Source: Verrucomicrobiaceae bacterium
Lineage (GTDB): Bacteria > Verrucomicrobiota > Verrucomicrobiia > Verrucomicrobiales > Verrucomicrobiaceae
Assembly: GCA_027490195.1 (NCBI GenBank)
Contig: JAIXYN010000099.1
Location: 62,001 to 126,000, forward strand
Length of the DNA stretch: 64,000 nucleotides
Direction: 5' to 3'
This document shows positions 15,249-24,878 of the stretch, piece after piece; position 1 is the first letter of the stretch, and each line of letters begins with the position of its first letter. The notes under the pieces were generated by a model that saw nothing but the letters and a program-made list of their open reading frames with translations, was not told where the DNA came from and did no database searches. The translations under genes and the position numbers were made by a program.

Positions 15249-16481
15249 TCACTTTGCTGGCTCGCCCACGCACCAGAGATATTCCTGGCGAGTGGGGCTG
15301 GTCTTGGCGGAGCGGAGGTAGATGCGGTTGTCGCAGATGGCGGGAGTGCTGAAGGACTCGTCTCCAAGTTGGTTTTGCGACACCAGTGCGAACTTCTCCG
15401 GGGTGGCCTCGAAGACGGAGGTGACGCCGCCTTTGCTCGTGACGTAGATGCGCGAATCGGCCATGACGGGAGAGCCGTAGAATTCGCGGTCCACTTTCTC
15501 CGACCACAGCTCTTCACCCGTGGCGGACTTCCAGCAGGCGGCGCGTCCGGCATCTCCCACGGCGAAGACATGGCCGTTCTTCACGATCATGGACGGCACA
15601 TAAGTGCGGGTGACGTTTTCCCAGGCGATCTTGCCAGAGCCATCGGCCTCTACGGCCATGGTATGATTCTTCGGATAACCACCGCCGAGGAAGATGCGGC
15701 TGCCATCGGTCACGGCGGTGACCACGGTTTCTTCGGTGCTGCCGTCGATGCTCCAGAACTTTTTGCCGGTGAGCGGATCAAAGCTCTCCACCTTGTTGCA
15801 GCCTGCGAGCACGGCCTGCGTTTTTCCTGCAGCGTTGACGACGGCTGGGGATGCGTAATTCGCCACGGGTGGGCGATCCTGCTGCCAGACGATCTCGCCG
15901 GTGAGTTTGTTGAGGCCGGACATCTTGCCGCCACCGCGATGATCTGCGGAGACGAGAACGACGGACTGATAAATGACTGGTGACGAGCCAAAGCCTTGAT
16001 GCACCTGGAAGTCGCAGACACGGCGCTGCCAGAGCTGCTTGCCGGAGAAATTGAGCGCGGTGGTGAAGATGGCGCCGTTGTTGAGGAAGTTGATGAAAAG
16101 GCGCTCACCATCGCTCACGACATCGGAGGAGGCTTGTGATGAGATTTTATGGCCTTTGGTGTTGAGGTTGCCGCGATGCACGATGGCCTCCCATTTCTTC
16201 TTTCCTGTGGCCCGGTCATAGCAGAGCACCAGTTGCTCTTCGGTCTCCATGTCAGCCGTGGCGAGATAGACCTGGTCTGCCACGATGGTGGGCGAGCCGT
16301 GGCCACGACCGCGAACCTCGGCCTTCCAAAGGATGTTTTCACTTTCGTTCCACTTCAGAGGCAGCTTTTGTCCTGATGCGGCATGGCCATCCATGGTGGG
16401 GCCGCGCCAAGCCGGCCAGTCGGCGGCGATGAGGGAGGTGGTGACAAGTGCGGAGGCGAGCAGCAGGGCGTGGATGTTCAT
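15249..16481 (-). CDS. PQQ-repeat beta-propeller protein
   Basis: A 410-residue exported protein with a signal peptide (about 1-20) and W-P-A-W-R-G-P at the start of the mature chain, the hallmark of verrucomicrobial and planctomycete PQQ-like beta-propeller proteins. Repeats of the L-D-x-x-T-G-x-x-x-W type follow (A-T-G-K-K-K-W, L-T-G-E-I-V-W, L-T-G-K-K-F-W, A-T-G-E-E-L-W). No quinoprotein dehydrogenase catalytic residues are recognisable, so a binding or assembly role (BamB-like fold) is likelier than enzyme activity. It lies 68 bases upstream of the TetR gene on the same strand. Confidence 0.85.
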   Translation of the reverse strand: MNIHALLLASALVTTSLIAADWPAWRGPTMDGHAASGQKLPLKWNESENILWKAEVRGRGHGSPTIVADQVYLATADMETEEQLVLCYDRATGKKKWEAIVHRGNLNTKGHKISSQASSDVVSDGERLFINFLNNGAIFTTALNFSGKQLWQRRVCDFQVHQGFGSSPVIYQSVVLVSADHRGGGKMSGLNKLTGEIVWQQDRPPVANYASPAVVNAAGKTQAVLAGCNKVESFDPLTGKKFWSIDGSTEETVVTAVTDGSRIFLGGGYPKNHTMAVEADGSGKIAWENVTRTYVPSMIVKNGHVFAVGDAGRAACWKSATGEELWSEKVDREFYGSPVMADSRIYVTSKGGVTSVFEATPEKFALVSQNQLGDESFSTPAICDNRIYLRSAKTSPTRQEYLWCVGEPAK

Positions 16482-16539
16482 GCGGGCGTTGCATTACGCT
16501 GCGAGAGAGGGAGTGCTGTCAAAAGCGCTGTGAGTCGCA

Positions 16540-17424
16540 CTATTTGGCAGTGACGGGTTTCATCAGGCCGGTGAGAGGGTGATGAGTGACGGTGTCCCAG
16601 GCGATTTCCTGGAGCAGCTTGTTGAGCTTGGTTTTGTCGTCCTCGCTCATGTCCTTGAGGGCTTTGAAGGCGTTTGGCACCGGCAGGCCTACGGGGCTGC
16701 GGCGATAGATGACGGCGAAGTGGCAGTAGCTGGAAAGGATCTGCAGAGGGGGCAGGGCATGGCCCCAGTTGTCGCGGAAAAGTTCGGCTTGGGTTTTCAG
16801 ACCGGGGGCTTCGCCTTTCACGATCTTTTCGCGCAGCGTCACTGCGGCCATGCCGACGGGCACGATGAAAATGGACTGCTTGTCCAGCCGCTGGTTGATG
16901 CCTTGGATATAGTCTTCGATGTCTTTGGCATAGCGCATGGTGGCATCGCGGAGCTTGCCGAGGTCGGTGGCGTTGTGATCAACTTTCTTGCGGGTGTCGA
17001 GCGGGTACACCGGGTTGTATTCGTCATTCGGCATCCAGTATTCCTGAACGGTGATGCGCAGTGTGGGATTGTGTTCGATGCCGAGCTTCACGAACTGCTC
17101 GATGGCATCATCCGGCAGCCAGATGGGGGAGAGGGTGAGGACGTCCACCTTGCCGGTTTTCAGCACCTGCTTCACCACGCTTTTTTCTTCGGGGACGTCC
17201 CAGTGTTTCTGCACGGTGGAGCCTCCGATGCTGGAGATGCCTACGAGCTGATGCTCCAGCCCCGCGGACTTCGCGATCTCATCGACCTGCTTGTACGTGA
17301 AGACATGAAAGCTGTGCCCGCAGGTGGCGACGCGCTGGCCGGTGGTGATCGGCGGCTACAGATCCTGCGCATGAACAATGGACGTGGTGAGACAAAAGGC
17401 GGCGAGAAGGTGGACTGGTTTCAT
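16540..17424 (-). pseudogene. SGNH-like exported protein interrupted by an in-frame stop
   Basis: From ATG 17424 the minus strand encodes a clean signal peptide (M-K-P-V-H-L-L-A-A-F ending I-V-H-A-Q), but codon 23 is TAG (17356-17358). The frame then runs on without a break to 16540 and includes V-A-T-C-G-H-S-F-H-V-F, the GxS-type block I of SGNH/GDSL-like hydrolases, L-V-G-I-S-S-I-G-G-S, and about 230 more residues. Apart from the one stop the gene looks intact, so it is either a fresh nonsense mutation, a sequencing error, or is read from an internal start (for example GTG 17214) without the signal peptide. Family members are conserved planctomycete/verrucomicrobial proteins of unknown substrate. 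Confidence 0.65.
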
Positions 17425-17479
17425 ATAGGGCTGTGGCTGGGGGGCGGCCGTGAGAGAATAATCTACCCTCAATAGGCCC

Positions 17480-18526
17480 TTAAAATTTCAGCATCTCACC
17501 CACTGGCAGCGGCTTGTTCTGGCGGATGGATTCTTCGGCGACGAGGCATAGGCCGGCGGACCAGAGGCCGTCGAGGCCGGTGGCGATGGGTGGTTTGCCG
17601 GTACGGACCATTTCGATGCATTGGGCGATTTCTTCGCGGAGTTCGAAGACTTCGCCGCTGTGCTTTTCGAGCTTCACAGTTTCGAGGTTTTCACCGTCGA
17701 AGACTTTGAGGAAGTACTCGGGTTCGAGGGTGCGATCGAGTGCGCCGCTCCATGCGGCCCACAGCGCGCCCTTGGTGCCGCTGACTTTGACGGTTTGATG
17801 GTGCTCGAAGGCGGCGAGTGTCTGTGACACCACGGCGTAGCTGCCGTTGGCGTATTTGAACATGGCGCTGAAGTTATCATACAGCGTGGGGCGCTGGGGA
17901 TCGCGGGAATTGGCGTAGGCGTGGAGTTCGACGGGGTCGCCGCTGCTTTCGAGGTACCAGCGGGCGAGGTCGAAGAAGTGGATGGGTTCTTCGAGGACCC
18001 AACTGCCCACGCGGTTCTGATCGTAGCGCCAACCGCTGGCACCCTGGCGGTAGGGTTTTCGGGAGAGTTCGACGAGGACGTACTGGGGATCGCCAATGGT
18101 GCCTCGTTCAATGATGTTCTTGATTTCTCCCCACTGGCTGGAGAGGCGGAGTTCGTGGCCGACGGCGAGATGCACTCCGTGTTGCTGAGCGCCTGCGACG
18201 ATGGCTTTGCAGTCGTCGAGCGTGATGGCCATGGGTTTTTCGAGCAGGACGTGTTTGCCTTGGGCCATGGCCGCGAGGGCGATCTCACGATGCGTGTGGC
18301 TGGGGGTGACGATGTCGATGAGGTCGAAGTTCGCCTGAGCGATCATCTCCAGGCTGTCTGCAAAGATGTGGGCGTCGGGGTAGAGTTTGCGAGCTTCGTC
18401 ACGGGAGGCTTCAGAAGGTGCGCTGATGGCGACGAGCTGAGCGTCTGAATTTTGCGCGATGGACTGGGCGTGGAATTTGCCCCAGGCACCGAAACCGGCG
18501 AGAGCGAAACGGACGGGGGAGGACAT
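17480..18526 (-). CDS. Gfo/Idh/MocA family oxidoreductase
   Basis: A 348-residue NAD(P)-dependent oxidoreductase. The N-terminal Rossmann motif is A-L-A-G-F-G-A-W-G, followed by the D-I-V-T-P-S-H-T-H and E-K-P-M-A sequences (Lys of E-K-P is the catalytic Lys of the family), then the second-domain motif G-S-W-V-L-E-E-P-I-H-F-F-D-L-A-R-W with the catalytic His. Family members act on sugars, inositols or sugar nucleotides; the substrate is not evident. The frame is open further upstream, but the Rossmann fold begins at ATG 18526, which was chosen. Confidence 0.9.
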   Translation of the reverse strand: MSSPVRFALAGFGAWGKFHAQSIAQNSDAQLVAISAPSEASRDEARKLYPDAHIFADSLEMIAQANFDLIDIVTPSHTHREIALAAMAQGKHVLLEKPMAITLDDCKAIVAGAQQHGVHLAVGHELRLSSQWGEIKNIIERGTIGDPQYVLVELSRKPYRQGASGWRYDQNRVGSWVLEEPIHFFDLARWYLESSGDPVELHAYANSRDPQRPTLYDNFSAMFKYANGSYAVVSQTLAAFEHHQTVKVSGTKGALWAAWSGALDRTLEPEYFLKVFDGENLETVKLEKHSGEVFELREEIAQCIEMVRTGKPPIATGLDGLWSAGLCLVAEESIRQNKPLPVGEMLKF

Positions 18527-18647
18527 AGGAAGGGAAAGATGAATGCGATCCAGATTCCGGCTATAGCGGGGACTACAATACGTGCCTGGGTTGGCGAGGA
18601 GGTCTTGGGTGTGGCGGGGCGCTAGGGTCGAGGACGAGGACGATACT

Positions 18648-19799
18648 TTACCGGCGGGGTGCTGTGGTAAGTGGCGTGACGGGATCAGGAACGCGCCGCC
18701 CCTGCACTTCATTCAGGCGGCAGGCGGGGAGGTGCGGCAGGACGTGTTTGGCGAAGAGGTCGCATTCTTCAAGATGCGGGTAACCGCTGAGGATGAAGGC
18801 GCGCATGCCCATGTCCATGTAGCGGTTGAGTTTGGCGAGGACCTGTTCGGGATTGCCGACGATGGCGCTGGCGCAGCCGCTGCGTGCTAGGCCGATGCCA
18901 CTCCAGAGATGGGGCTCGATGTAGAGGTCGGTGCTCTGCGCGCGGAGCTCGTCCTGACGTTTGACGCCGGCGCTTTGGCTGTCCAGGGAGCGGGCTTTGA
19001 TCTCGGCACCTTTTTCGGCGGTGAGTTTGGAAATGAGGTGGTCGGCGGCGGCGCGGGCTTCGGCTTCGGTTTCACGCACGATGACATGGGCACGGAAGCC
19101 GAAGTCGATCTTGCGACCGTAGCTGGCGGCCTTTTCTGACATGACACGCATGGTTTCGGCGATGCGCTCTTCCGTCTCGGGCCACATGAGGAAGACGTCG
19201 CAGTGCTTTGCGCAGAGGTCCTGCGCGGCAGGCGAGATACCGCCGAAGTAGAGCAGGGGACCCCCGTTTTGCTGGTAGGGCTTGGCGGGCTCGGTGGTGG
19301 GCAGGCTGAAGTTGTAGAAGTCGCCCTTCCATTCAAACGGGCCGTCGGTGCGCCACAGTCCTTGCAGGATCTGGATGATCTCGCTGGCACGGGCGTAGCG
19401 GACTTCGTTGCTCTCCTTCATGCCGGGCATGTCGGAGGAGATGATGTTGATGCACAGGCGGCCTTTGGCGATGTGATCGACGGTGGCGAGGGCGCGTGCG
19501 AGCATGGGGGGCCAGACTTCGCCCATGCGCAGGGCGACGAGCTGGTTGATCTGTGTTGTCAGCGGGGCCATGGCAGCGGCAAAGGCCAGCGCGTCTTGTC
19601 CGGCGATCCAGCCGGAGGGCAGCAGGATGTTCTGGTAGCCGAGGGCGTCGGCTTTTTGTACGATGGCGCCGCAGTGTTCGAAATTGGAGCGGATAGAGCC
19701 ATCCGGAATACCGAGGAATTCGTAATCGTCGGAACAAAGAGCAGAAAACCAGGCGACTTCACACTTGCGATCAAGGGTGCGAATGGGTATGTCTCTCAT
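18648..19799 (-). CDS. LLM-class flavin-dependent monooxygenase (SsuD-like)
   Basis: A 383-residue luciferase-like monooxygenase of the alkanesulfonate monooxygenase (SsuD) group: E-V-A-W-F-S near the start, L-P-S-G-W for the flavin site, G-R-L-C-I-N-I-I-S, the Y-A-R-A-S-E-I loop, F-Y-N-F and Y-F-G-G-I-S-P-A-A. Such enzymes use reduced FMN from a partner reductase to cleave sulfonates or related compounds. No reductase or sulfonate transporter is adjacent. It is divergent from the ROK regulator at 19868, 68 bases away, which is the likely controller. Confidence 0.85.
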   Translation of the reverse strand: MRDIPIRTLDRKCEVAWFSALCSDDYEFLGIPDGSIRSNFEHCGAIVQKADALGYQNILLPSGWIAGQDALAFAAAMAPLTTQINQLVALRMGEVWPPMLARALATVDHIAKGRLCINIISSDMPGMKESNEVRYARASEIIQILQGLWRTDGPFEWKGDFYNFSLPTTEPAKPYQQNGGPLLYFGGISPAAQDLCAKHCDVFLMWPETEERIAETMRVMSEKAASYGRKIDFGFRAHVIVRETEAEARAAADHLISKLTAEKGAEIKARSLDSQSAGVKRQDELRAQSTDLYIEPHLWSGIGLARSGCASAIVGNPEQVLAKLNRYMDMGMRAFILSGYPHLEECDLFAKHVLPHLPACRLNEVQGRRVPDPVTPLTTAPRR

Positions 19800-19867
19800 T
19801 GGTAAATTTTTGACGGGAATGCATTGATCCTGCTGGACAGCGAGAGATCAACAGGCTTTTTATTCGA

Positions 19868-21001
19868 ATGCGAAAAAACCCCATTGTCCAACGTGAAACA
19901 CTCGGGGCTGCTGTGCTGCAGGTGCGCAGCGGGCGTGCGACCTCGCGCACTACTCTGGCCAAGGCGCTGGGGATTTCGCCTTCGACCACGGGGTTGTATG
20001 TCGATCACCTGATCGCCGAGAAGTATTTGAACGAATCGGGATTGAACCAAGGACCGATGGGCCGCCCCCGGCGCCTACTCAGCACGCAAGCAGGGGCCGG
20101 CTGGTTTGCCGGCGTGGAGTTTAATGCCCATCGCATTCAGGCCGTGGGCGTGGACTTCTCAGGTGGCTTGAAACAAACCGTGGAACTCCTCCTGCCAGAT
20201 GAGGTGATGGCCGACCAAGTGACGAAGGCGATTCTCTCCTGCGTAGCCAAACTGGCTGAAACGATGCAAGGCCCGCTGCTTTCGGTTGGGCTAGGAGTTC
20301 CTGGTCTGGTAGATGTGCAGGCCGGTGTGGGGTTGTATTATGCGTTCATTCCGGACTGGAAGCAGGTGCCGCTGGTCGAGATAATTGGTTCCAAGCTGAA
20401 AGTTCCTGTTATTCTGCAGAACAATCTGCGTGCGATTGCACTGGCGGAACGCTGGTTTGGTATCGGGCACAGTTTGAACGATTATGTGATCCTTGGCCCT
20501 CGCAGCGGCTTTGGCATCGCCATTGTTCAAGACGGTCGAGTGATCGAAGGTGCGCATCATGCCGCCGGAGAGGTTGGGCGCTGGCCGTGGCCGTTGATGG
20601 GGGGGGCGGGTGAGGTCAAGGAATTGCATCATGCGCTGAGCGCTCCCGCGACTTGGCGGCGGCTGTCAGGAGTGGATGGACGGGCAAAGCTGCCCGAAGA
20701 TCTGCGGGCAGGCCTCGCGGCTTTTTCTGATTCGAAAGGGCCGGTATGGGACGCCGTGTGTACGGACTACGCGCGTGTGATCGGCTTGCTGCACATGATC
20801 ATCGACACCGGGGTGTTCATTCTTCACGGCCCCTTGACGATGCTAGGAGAGCGCTTCTGCCAATCGATTACAGATGTCGCATGCGCGCTGATGCCTGCCT
20901 TGCGGGAGGGTGGATTGAAGGTGGTGCCTTCGACGCTAGGGGATGACGCTGGTGCACTCGGTGCGGCGAGCCAGGCCATGGAAGCGTGGGCGCCGGCTTG
21001 A
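19868..21001 (+). CDS. ROK-family transcriptional regulator
   Basis: A 377-residue protein with an N-terminal winged helix-turn-helix (about residues 12-60: R-T-T-L-A-K-A-L-G-I-S-P-S-T-T-G-L-Y-V-D-H-L) fused to a ROK sugar-kinase-like domain (G-V-G-L-G-V-P-G, A-A-G-E-V-G). Two features of active ROK kinases are absent: the catalytic Asp site reads Q-N-N-L-R-A-I instead of E-N-D-A-N-A-A, and no CxCGxxGC zinc motif follows the H-A-A-G-E-V-G block. It is therefore a regulator that binds a ligand, probably acting on the divergent LLM monooxygenase. Confidence 0.85.
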   Translation: MRKNPIVQRETLGAAVLQVRSGRATSRTTLAKALGISPSTTGLYVDHLIAEKYLNESGLNQGPMGRPRRLLSTQAGAGWFAGVEFNAHRIQAVGVDFSGGLKQTVELLLPDEVMADQVTKAILSCVAKLAETMQGPLLSVGLGVPGLVDVQAGVGLYYAFIPDWKQVPLVEIIGSKLKVPVILQNNLRAIALAERWFGIGHSLNDYVILGPRSGFGIAIVQDGRVIEGAHHAAGEVGRWPWPLMGGAGEVKELHHALSAPATWRRLSGVDGRAKLPEDLRAGLAAFSDSKGPVWDAVCTDYARVIGLLHMIIDTGVFILHGPLTMLGERFCQSITDVACALMPALREGGLKVVPSTLGDDAGALGAASQAMEAWAPA

Positions 21002-21019
21002 CCCGCAAGCCTGCGGGCA

Positions 21020-21060
21020 CAAAAAACCGGGTGGCAGGACTGGTTCCCGCACACCCGGTG
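21020..21060 (-). terminator. Rho-independent terminator of the rhodanese gene
   Basis: Stem ACCGGGTG (21026-21033) pairs with CACCCGGT (21052-21059) across an 18-base loop. On the minus strand the stem is followed by a run of six T, so it ends the transcript of the rhodanese at 21080. A second stem (CCCGCA/TGCGGG, 21002-21017) sits at the end of the ROK gene. Confidence 0.7.
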
Positions 21061-21079
21061 AGCTGAGTCTCTTGAGGAA

Positions 21080-21457
21080 TTACTTCTCCAGAGCTTCTTT
21101 GGCGGCTTTCCAGCCGGAGATGCCAGCGGAGAGATGCTTCACATTGGTGTAGCCAAGTTGGCTGGCAGCGTTGGCTGCGGCTTTATAAGCGCTGCAGGCA
21201 GGGCCACCACAATAGGCGACGACAAGAGCACCTTTGTCAGCAGGCAGGGCGCTGGCAAGGCTGGAGCCTTGGGTCGCGAAGTCGATGGCGGTTGGCACAT
21301 GGCCGGCCTTGTAAGAGGCAGCGCCGTTCACGTCGATGACGGTGACCTTCTTGTCGGCGATGGCCTGCTTGAGATCGGCGATGCTGATGTCTGGGAACTC
21401 GGCGGCAAAACCGGCGGTGGCGACGAGTGCGAAGACGAGTGCGATGAGTTTCTTCAT
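21080..21457 (-). CDS. Periplasmic single-domain rhodanese
   Basis: A 125-residue protein with a signal peptide (M-K-K-L-I-A-L-V-F-A-L-V-A-T-A-G-F-A-A) and one rhodanese domain: I-D-V-N-G in place of the usual D-V-R, the A-G-H-V-P-T-A block, and the catalytic loop Y-C-G-G-P-A-C with the nucleophilic Cys. The closing G-I-S-G-W-K-A is typical. A frame extending upstream to 21532 lacks signal-peptide character and is ignored. Role unknown; possibly periplasmic sulfur transfer. Confidence 0.85.
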   Translation of the reverse strand: MKKLIALVFALVATAGFAAEFPDISIADLKQAIADKKVTVIDVNGAASYKAGHVPTAIDFATQGSSLASALPADKGALVVAYCGGPACSAYKAAANAASQLGYTNVKHLSAGISGWKAAKEALEK

Positions 21458-21739
21458 GATTGGATTTGGATGGGTTGAGTTAAGTGGTGCGCGTTGGACT
21501 GTGCGCGGCAGTGGCCCCGTCTGCCGGGGCAAAGGTTTAAGATTCAGGTGTATGATGACATCATGCGTGTGTGTAAGATGCTGTAGCCAGCGGTTTTATT
21601 CTGGAGAAAAAATTTTCTTTCCTGCCGTGGCATCGGCTGGAGCAGGGAAGGCATGGCGGAAACCCGAGAAGCATCATGGCAGGCTGTAGATTACAACGCT
21701 GCTAGATACGGTTGGTTTTGCCAAAAGATTCAAAAGTTC

Positions 21740-23185
21740 TTAAAGTGCTGGAATGAAGAGGCGTGCAAAGCCGTTGCGCAGGCGATGCAGGACCGGCGCA
21801 TTATCCAGAATTTCGCATGTGATTTCACGGCTATGAGCCAGTTTGGAAGCCATCTCCGAAGAGAGCCGCTGGCATAATTCAGCGTCATGGCAGGCGAGGT
21901 TGAATTCAAAGTTCAGGCGTAGGCTGCGTGGGTCCCAGTTGGTGGAGCCAAGGAAGGACCATACGCCGTCAATGAGAAACAACTTGGAGTGATCGAAAGG
22001 TGGGGGGGATTCAAAAATGCGGCAGCCAATCGACAGCAGGTCGGGATACAAGGTCTGTGCGGCCCAGCCTACAAATGGGATGTTGTTTTGCCCAGGAGTG
22101 AGGATCGTCACTTTTACGCCGCGAACCGCGCACAACCGTAGCGCCGCCATGAGAATTGGAGTGGGAAGAAAATAGGGGGTGGTGATTTGCACTTCTTCGC
22201 GGGCGGCATTGAGAGCGGCAAAAAATGCCGCTGGCATCACCTCCAGGTCCTCGTCAGGACCATCGACGATGCCGATGGCGCTTGTGTTGCCCGTGGCGGC
22301 CAACTCAGGGAACCACAGCGGGCCTTCCAGGGATTCGCCAGTGCAAAAGGCCCAGTCTTCAGCGAAAACCCGCTGAATTTGTGCCACGCATGGCCCGGTG
22401 ACGGCAAAGTGCAGATCAAGCACTGGGTGCGCCGGGGAGCGTGCGACCATGTTGCCCTCGCGGATGTTCATCCCTCCGGTGAAGGCTGTCTGACCGTCCA
22501 CCACCAAGATCTTGCGGTGATTGCGCAGGTTCATCGTGATCAGCCGCAGTACCATCCGGCTGGGCATGAAGCGGCGTGCAGTCACGCCGGCCTGTGTAAG
22601 CGCCTCCACCACTGGCGGCCATGAGTATCGTGTGCCTGCGTCATCCACCATGACACGCACCTGCACGCCGCGTTTCACGGCCAGGGATAGCTCGGTCACG
22701 AAATCCGCACCGATGCCGGTTGCCTCAAAGATGTAGCTGGCCAGCGTGATGCTCTGCCGCGCACCACGGATCGCGTCCAGCATGCGAGGCATGGCCTCGT
22801 CACCGTTATGCAGGATATCGAGGTGATTTCCCAGCGTGTAACTAAAACGTGAGATACGGTCCAGCGTGCGTGCAATCTGCTGATGCTCCTGCATGGCACG
22901 GCTATCTGTGGTTGAGATGGGCAGCGGCTGTTCCGGCACCGGATCGCGCCACGGTTCATTGATACCACTGCGGTAACGCCGGCCACTGCGGCGCAGAATA
23001 TTGATGCCAAGCAAAAGGTAAAGCAGTGGTCCGATCAGCGGTGTGAACACCACCAGTGCCGTCCAAAATGCGGCAGAGCGGTAGTCGCGATGCCGCAGAA
23101 GCAGATGGAGCAGTGCAACGACGGAGCCGACGATCGATGCAATCGCCAGCACCACCGCCCAGAAATTGTGTTCAAACCAAGTCAT
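21740..23185 (-). CDS. cls: Cardiolipin synthase (phospholipase D family)
   Basis: A 481-residue protein with two N-terminal membrane spans and two HKD catalytic motifs: H-R-K-I-L-V-V-D-G with T-G-G-M-N (about residue 225) and H-S-K-L-F-L-I-D-G with G-S-T-N-W-D-P-R-S (about residue 400). This is the standard architecture of bacterial Cls, which joins two phosphatidylglycerols (or PG plus PE) into cardiolipin at the inner membrane. The start is put at the ATG at 23185 (M-T-W-F-E-H), as the preceding codons add no conserved sequence. It is 57 bases downstream of the PrsW-like gene on the same strand. Confidence 0.88.
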   Translation of the reverse strand: MTWFEHNFWAVVLAIASIVGSVVALLHLLLRHRDYRSAAFWTALVVFTPLIGPLLYLLLGINILRRSGRRYRSGINEPWRDPVPEQPLPISTTDSRAMQEHQQIARTLDRISRFSYTLGNHLDILHNGDEAMPRMLDAIRGARQSITLASYIFEATGIGADFVTELSLAVKRGVQVRVMVDDAGTRYSWPPVVEALTQAGVTARRFMPSRMVLRLITMNLRNHRKILVVDGQTAFTGGMNIREGNMVARSPAHPVLDLHFAVTGPCVAQIQRVFAEDWAFCTGESLEGPLWFPELAATGNTSAIGIVDGPDEDLEVMPAAFFAALNAAREEVQITTPYFLPTPILMAALRLCAVRGVKVTILTPGQNNIPFVGWAAQTLYPDLLSIGCRIFESPPPFDHSKLFLIDGVWSFLGSTNWDPRSLRLNFEFNLACHDAELCQRLSSEMASKLAHSREITCEILDNAPVLHRLRNGFARLFIPAL

Positions 23186-23242
23186 AAAGCAGCATGCGCG
23201 AATCATGACGAAGTGCAAAGAACAACCCTGCAGCAGAACGTT

Positions 23243-24871
23243 TCACGCATTCTCAAATTTTCGCCAGTACAGCAGTGCGATGGGGACCATACTGAGGCAT
23301 TCCTGACCGGCCTTGGCAACGCCTTCCATGCTGTGCGTGTTCCAGGCGCCAAGGATGAGGGATATGGCGATCAAAATGGCGGAGCCGAAGGTGAAGACCG
23401 CCCGAGGAGCGATGGTGAGATGCACGGGGCGGGTTTCCTCACCGAGGAGATCAATGAAACGTGCTGCGCAGAAAATGAGAACAATGACTGAGAGCCAGCC
23501 GTTATCATCAAGCCTGCCTGGAGTGAGATAGTCGTAGGCACCGTGAGCAATGACAGCCAGCGAAAAGGTGACGATGAATTCTTCGGCACGAGCGAAGCGG
23601 GTGAGCAGCATGCGGTAGAGGCTGTGGGCGCAGATGCCGGTGAGGGAGATATGAAGGAAGTTGGCGGAGAGGAAGCGTGTCCAAGCGATGCTGCCGCCGA
23701 AATTTTGGTAGTAGCCGATGTTTTCCTCCAGTGAAAACCCCAGCCCGACAAAAGCTCCCGTGAGCAGTGCCAGACCGGGAGTGCGACGCCACATCAACCA
23801 TGGCAGGAATAGCGCAAAGAGCAGGAGTTTGCAGCCTTCCTCACGCAGTCCGACTCCCACGATGTAGTAGATCAAATCGTGGGGAAAGGGAGCATCTGAT
23901 GTCATGCCCTGATGGAACTCCTGATAGGCGAGGATGGTGAGCGTGGGCCACACGCTGGCCACTCCCGCCATGAGGGCGACGATGGGGCGCAGCCAGCGCC
24001 AGCGTTCGTGGTCGCTGTGCTGCACCAGGATGAAATACCAGAGAGCGGCAACGAAGAACGCGAGGCCTATCATGCCATAAGGGATTTCATCGAGTCGGTG
24101 ACGGATGAGGCCACGCCACTGCATCCAGACATCACCCAGCAGTGTGCCTGCATGGTGCTGGAGCAGGGGGGGGCATTGCTCGATCCAGCCGGGCTGGGCG
24201 GCGATTGTGCGGAGGAGCTTGAGGTCGCGCTGCTTAACGGCCAGGTGCAGTGCTTCTTCACGCGAGGTGGTGGCATCCGCAAAGTGCAGGCCCTCGGCGT
24301 AAAACGCCTCCATGGCCGCATGGATGTTGTTTTGGCGTTTTTGCACACTGCCGAGCAGTTCTGCGGCGAGCATTTCAGGTGGAGAAGCACGTGCGTTTTT
24401 CTCCATTTGCTGCAGTGCAGCCGGATCTCCTGCGAGAGCTGCGGTAAGAAAAATCTGGAACAAACCTGCGGGGGCATCTGTGGTGGCATGCTGCTGGATG
24501 AGTTGTGCCACCTCATAGCCGCCAAGGTTTCCAGTTTGAACGAATTTTGGAAACGCAGCCTCGTCGTTTTCTCCCAACAACTGAGGAAGCTGCGCCAGGA
24601 GCATGCGCAGCCAAAGAGCTAGCTGGCGCGGCTGCGGGGTGTTTTCATGCCGCAGGCGGTGAAACTCTTCATGCAGCCGACTCAAGGCGGAGAGGACTGC
24701 CTGACTCTGCTTTGGTTCATCCTGCCTGACACTGCCAATCACGATCCCACAGGCGATGATCATCCCAGTGGCGGCGATGCTGGCGGCGGTGCGCAGCAGG
24801 AAACGACGATTGCGTGTGAGGTAGTGCGTGCGTGCGCGCCAGCCGTGAAAATGAGAACGATTCTCGCTCAT
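23243..24871 (-). CDS. prsW: PrsW-family intramembrane metalloprotease with extended N-terminus
   Basis: A 542-residue membrane protein. The C-terminal half has the PrsW (CPBP-like) motifs: G-L-R-E-E-G-C-K (Glu344-Glu345), L-E-E-N-I-G-Y (about 381-387), H-I-S-L-T-G (His407) and A-H-G-A-Y-D (His443), the glutamates and histidines proposed as catalytic or metal ligands. PrsW in Bacillus cleaves an anti-sigma factor. The N-terminal part has one early membrane span and about 200 soluble, helical residues without a recognised domain, which ordinary PrsW lacks. It is 7 bases downstream of a small membrane protein gene. Confidence 0.85.
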   Translation of the reverse strand: MSENRSHFHGWRARTHYLTRNRRFLLRTAASIAATGMIIACGIVIGSVRQDEPKQSQAVLSALSRLHEEFHRLRHENTPQPRQLALWLRMLLAQLPQLLGENDEAAFPKFVQTGNLGGYEVAQLIQQHATTDAPAGLFQIFLTAALAGDPAALQQMEKNARASPPEMLAAELLGSVQKRQNNIHAAMEAFYAEGLHFADATTSREEALHLAVKQRDLKLLRTIAAQPGWIEQCPPLLQHHAGTLLGDVWMQWRGLIRHRLDEIPYGMIGLAFFVAALWYFILVQHSDHERWRWLRPIVALMAGVASVWPTLTILAYQEFHQGMTSDAPFPHDLIYYIVGVGLREEGCKLLLFALFLPWLMWRRTPGLALLTGAFVGLGFSLEENIGYYQNFGGSIAWTRFLSANFLHISLTGICAHSLYRMLLTRFARAEEFIVTFSLAVIAHGAYDYLTPGRLDDNGWLSVIVLIFCAARFIDLLGEETRPVHLTIAPRAVFTFGSAILIAISLILGAWNTHSMEGVAKAGQECLSMVPIALLYWRKFENA

Positions 24872-24878
24872 GCTGGAT

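Noticed and set aside
21458-21739. Search for a gene between the rhodanese and cardiolipin synthase genes
   Set aside because: Only short frames with no homology pattern; treated as the promoter region of the rhodanese gene and spacer.
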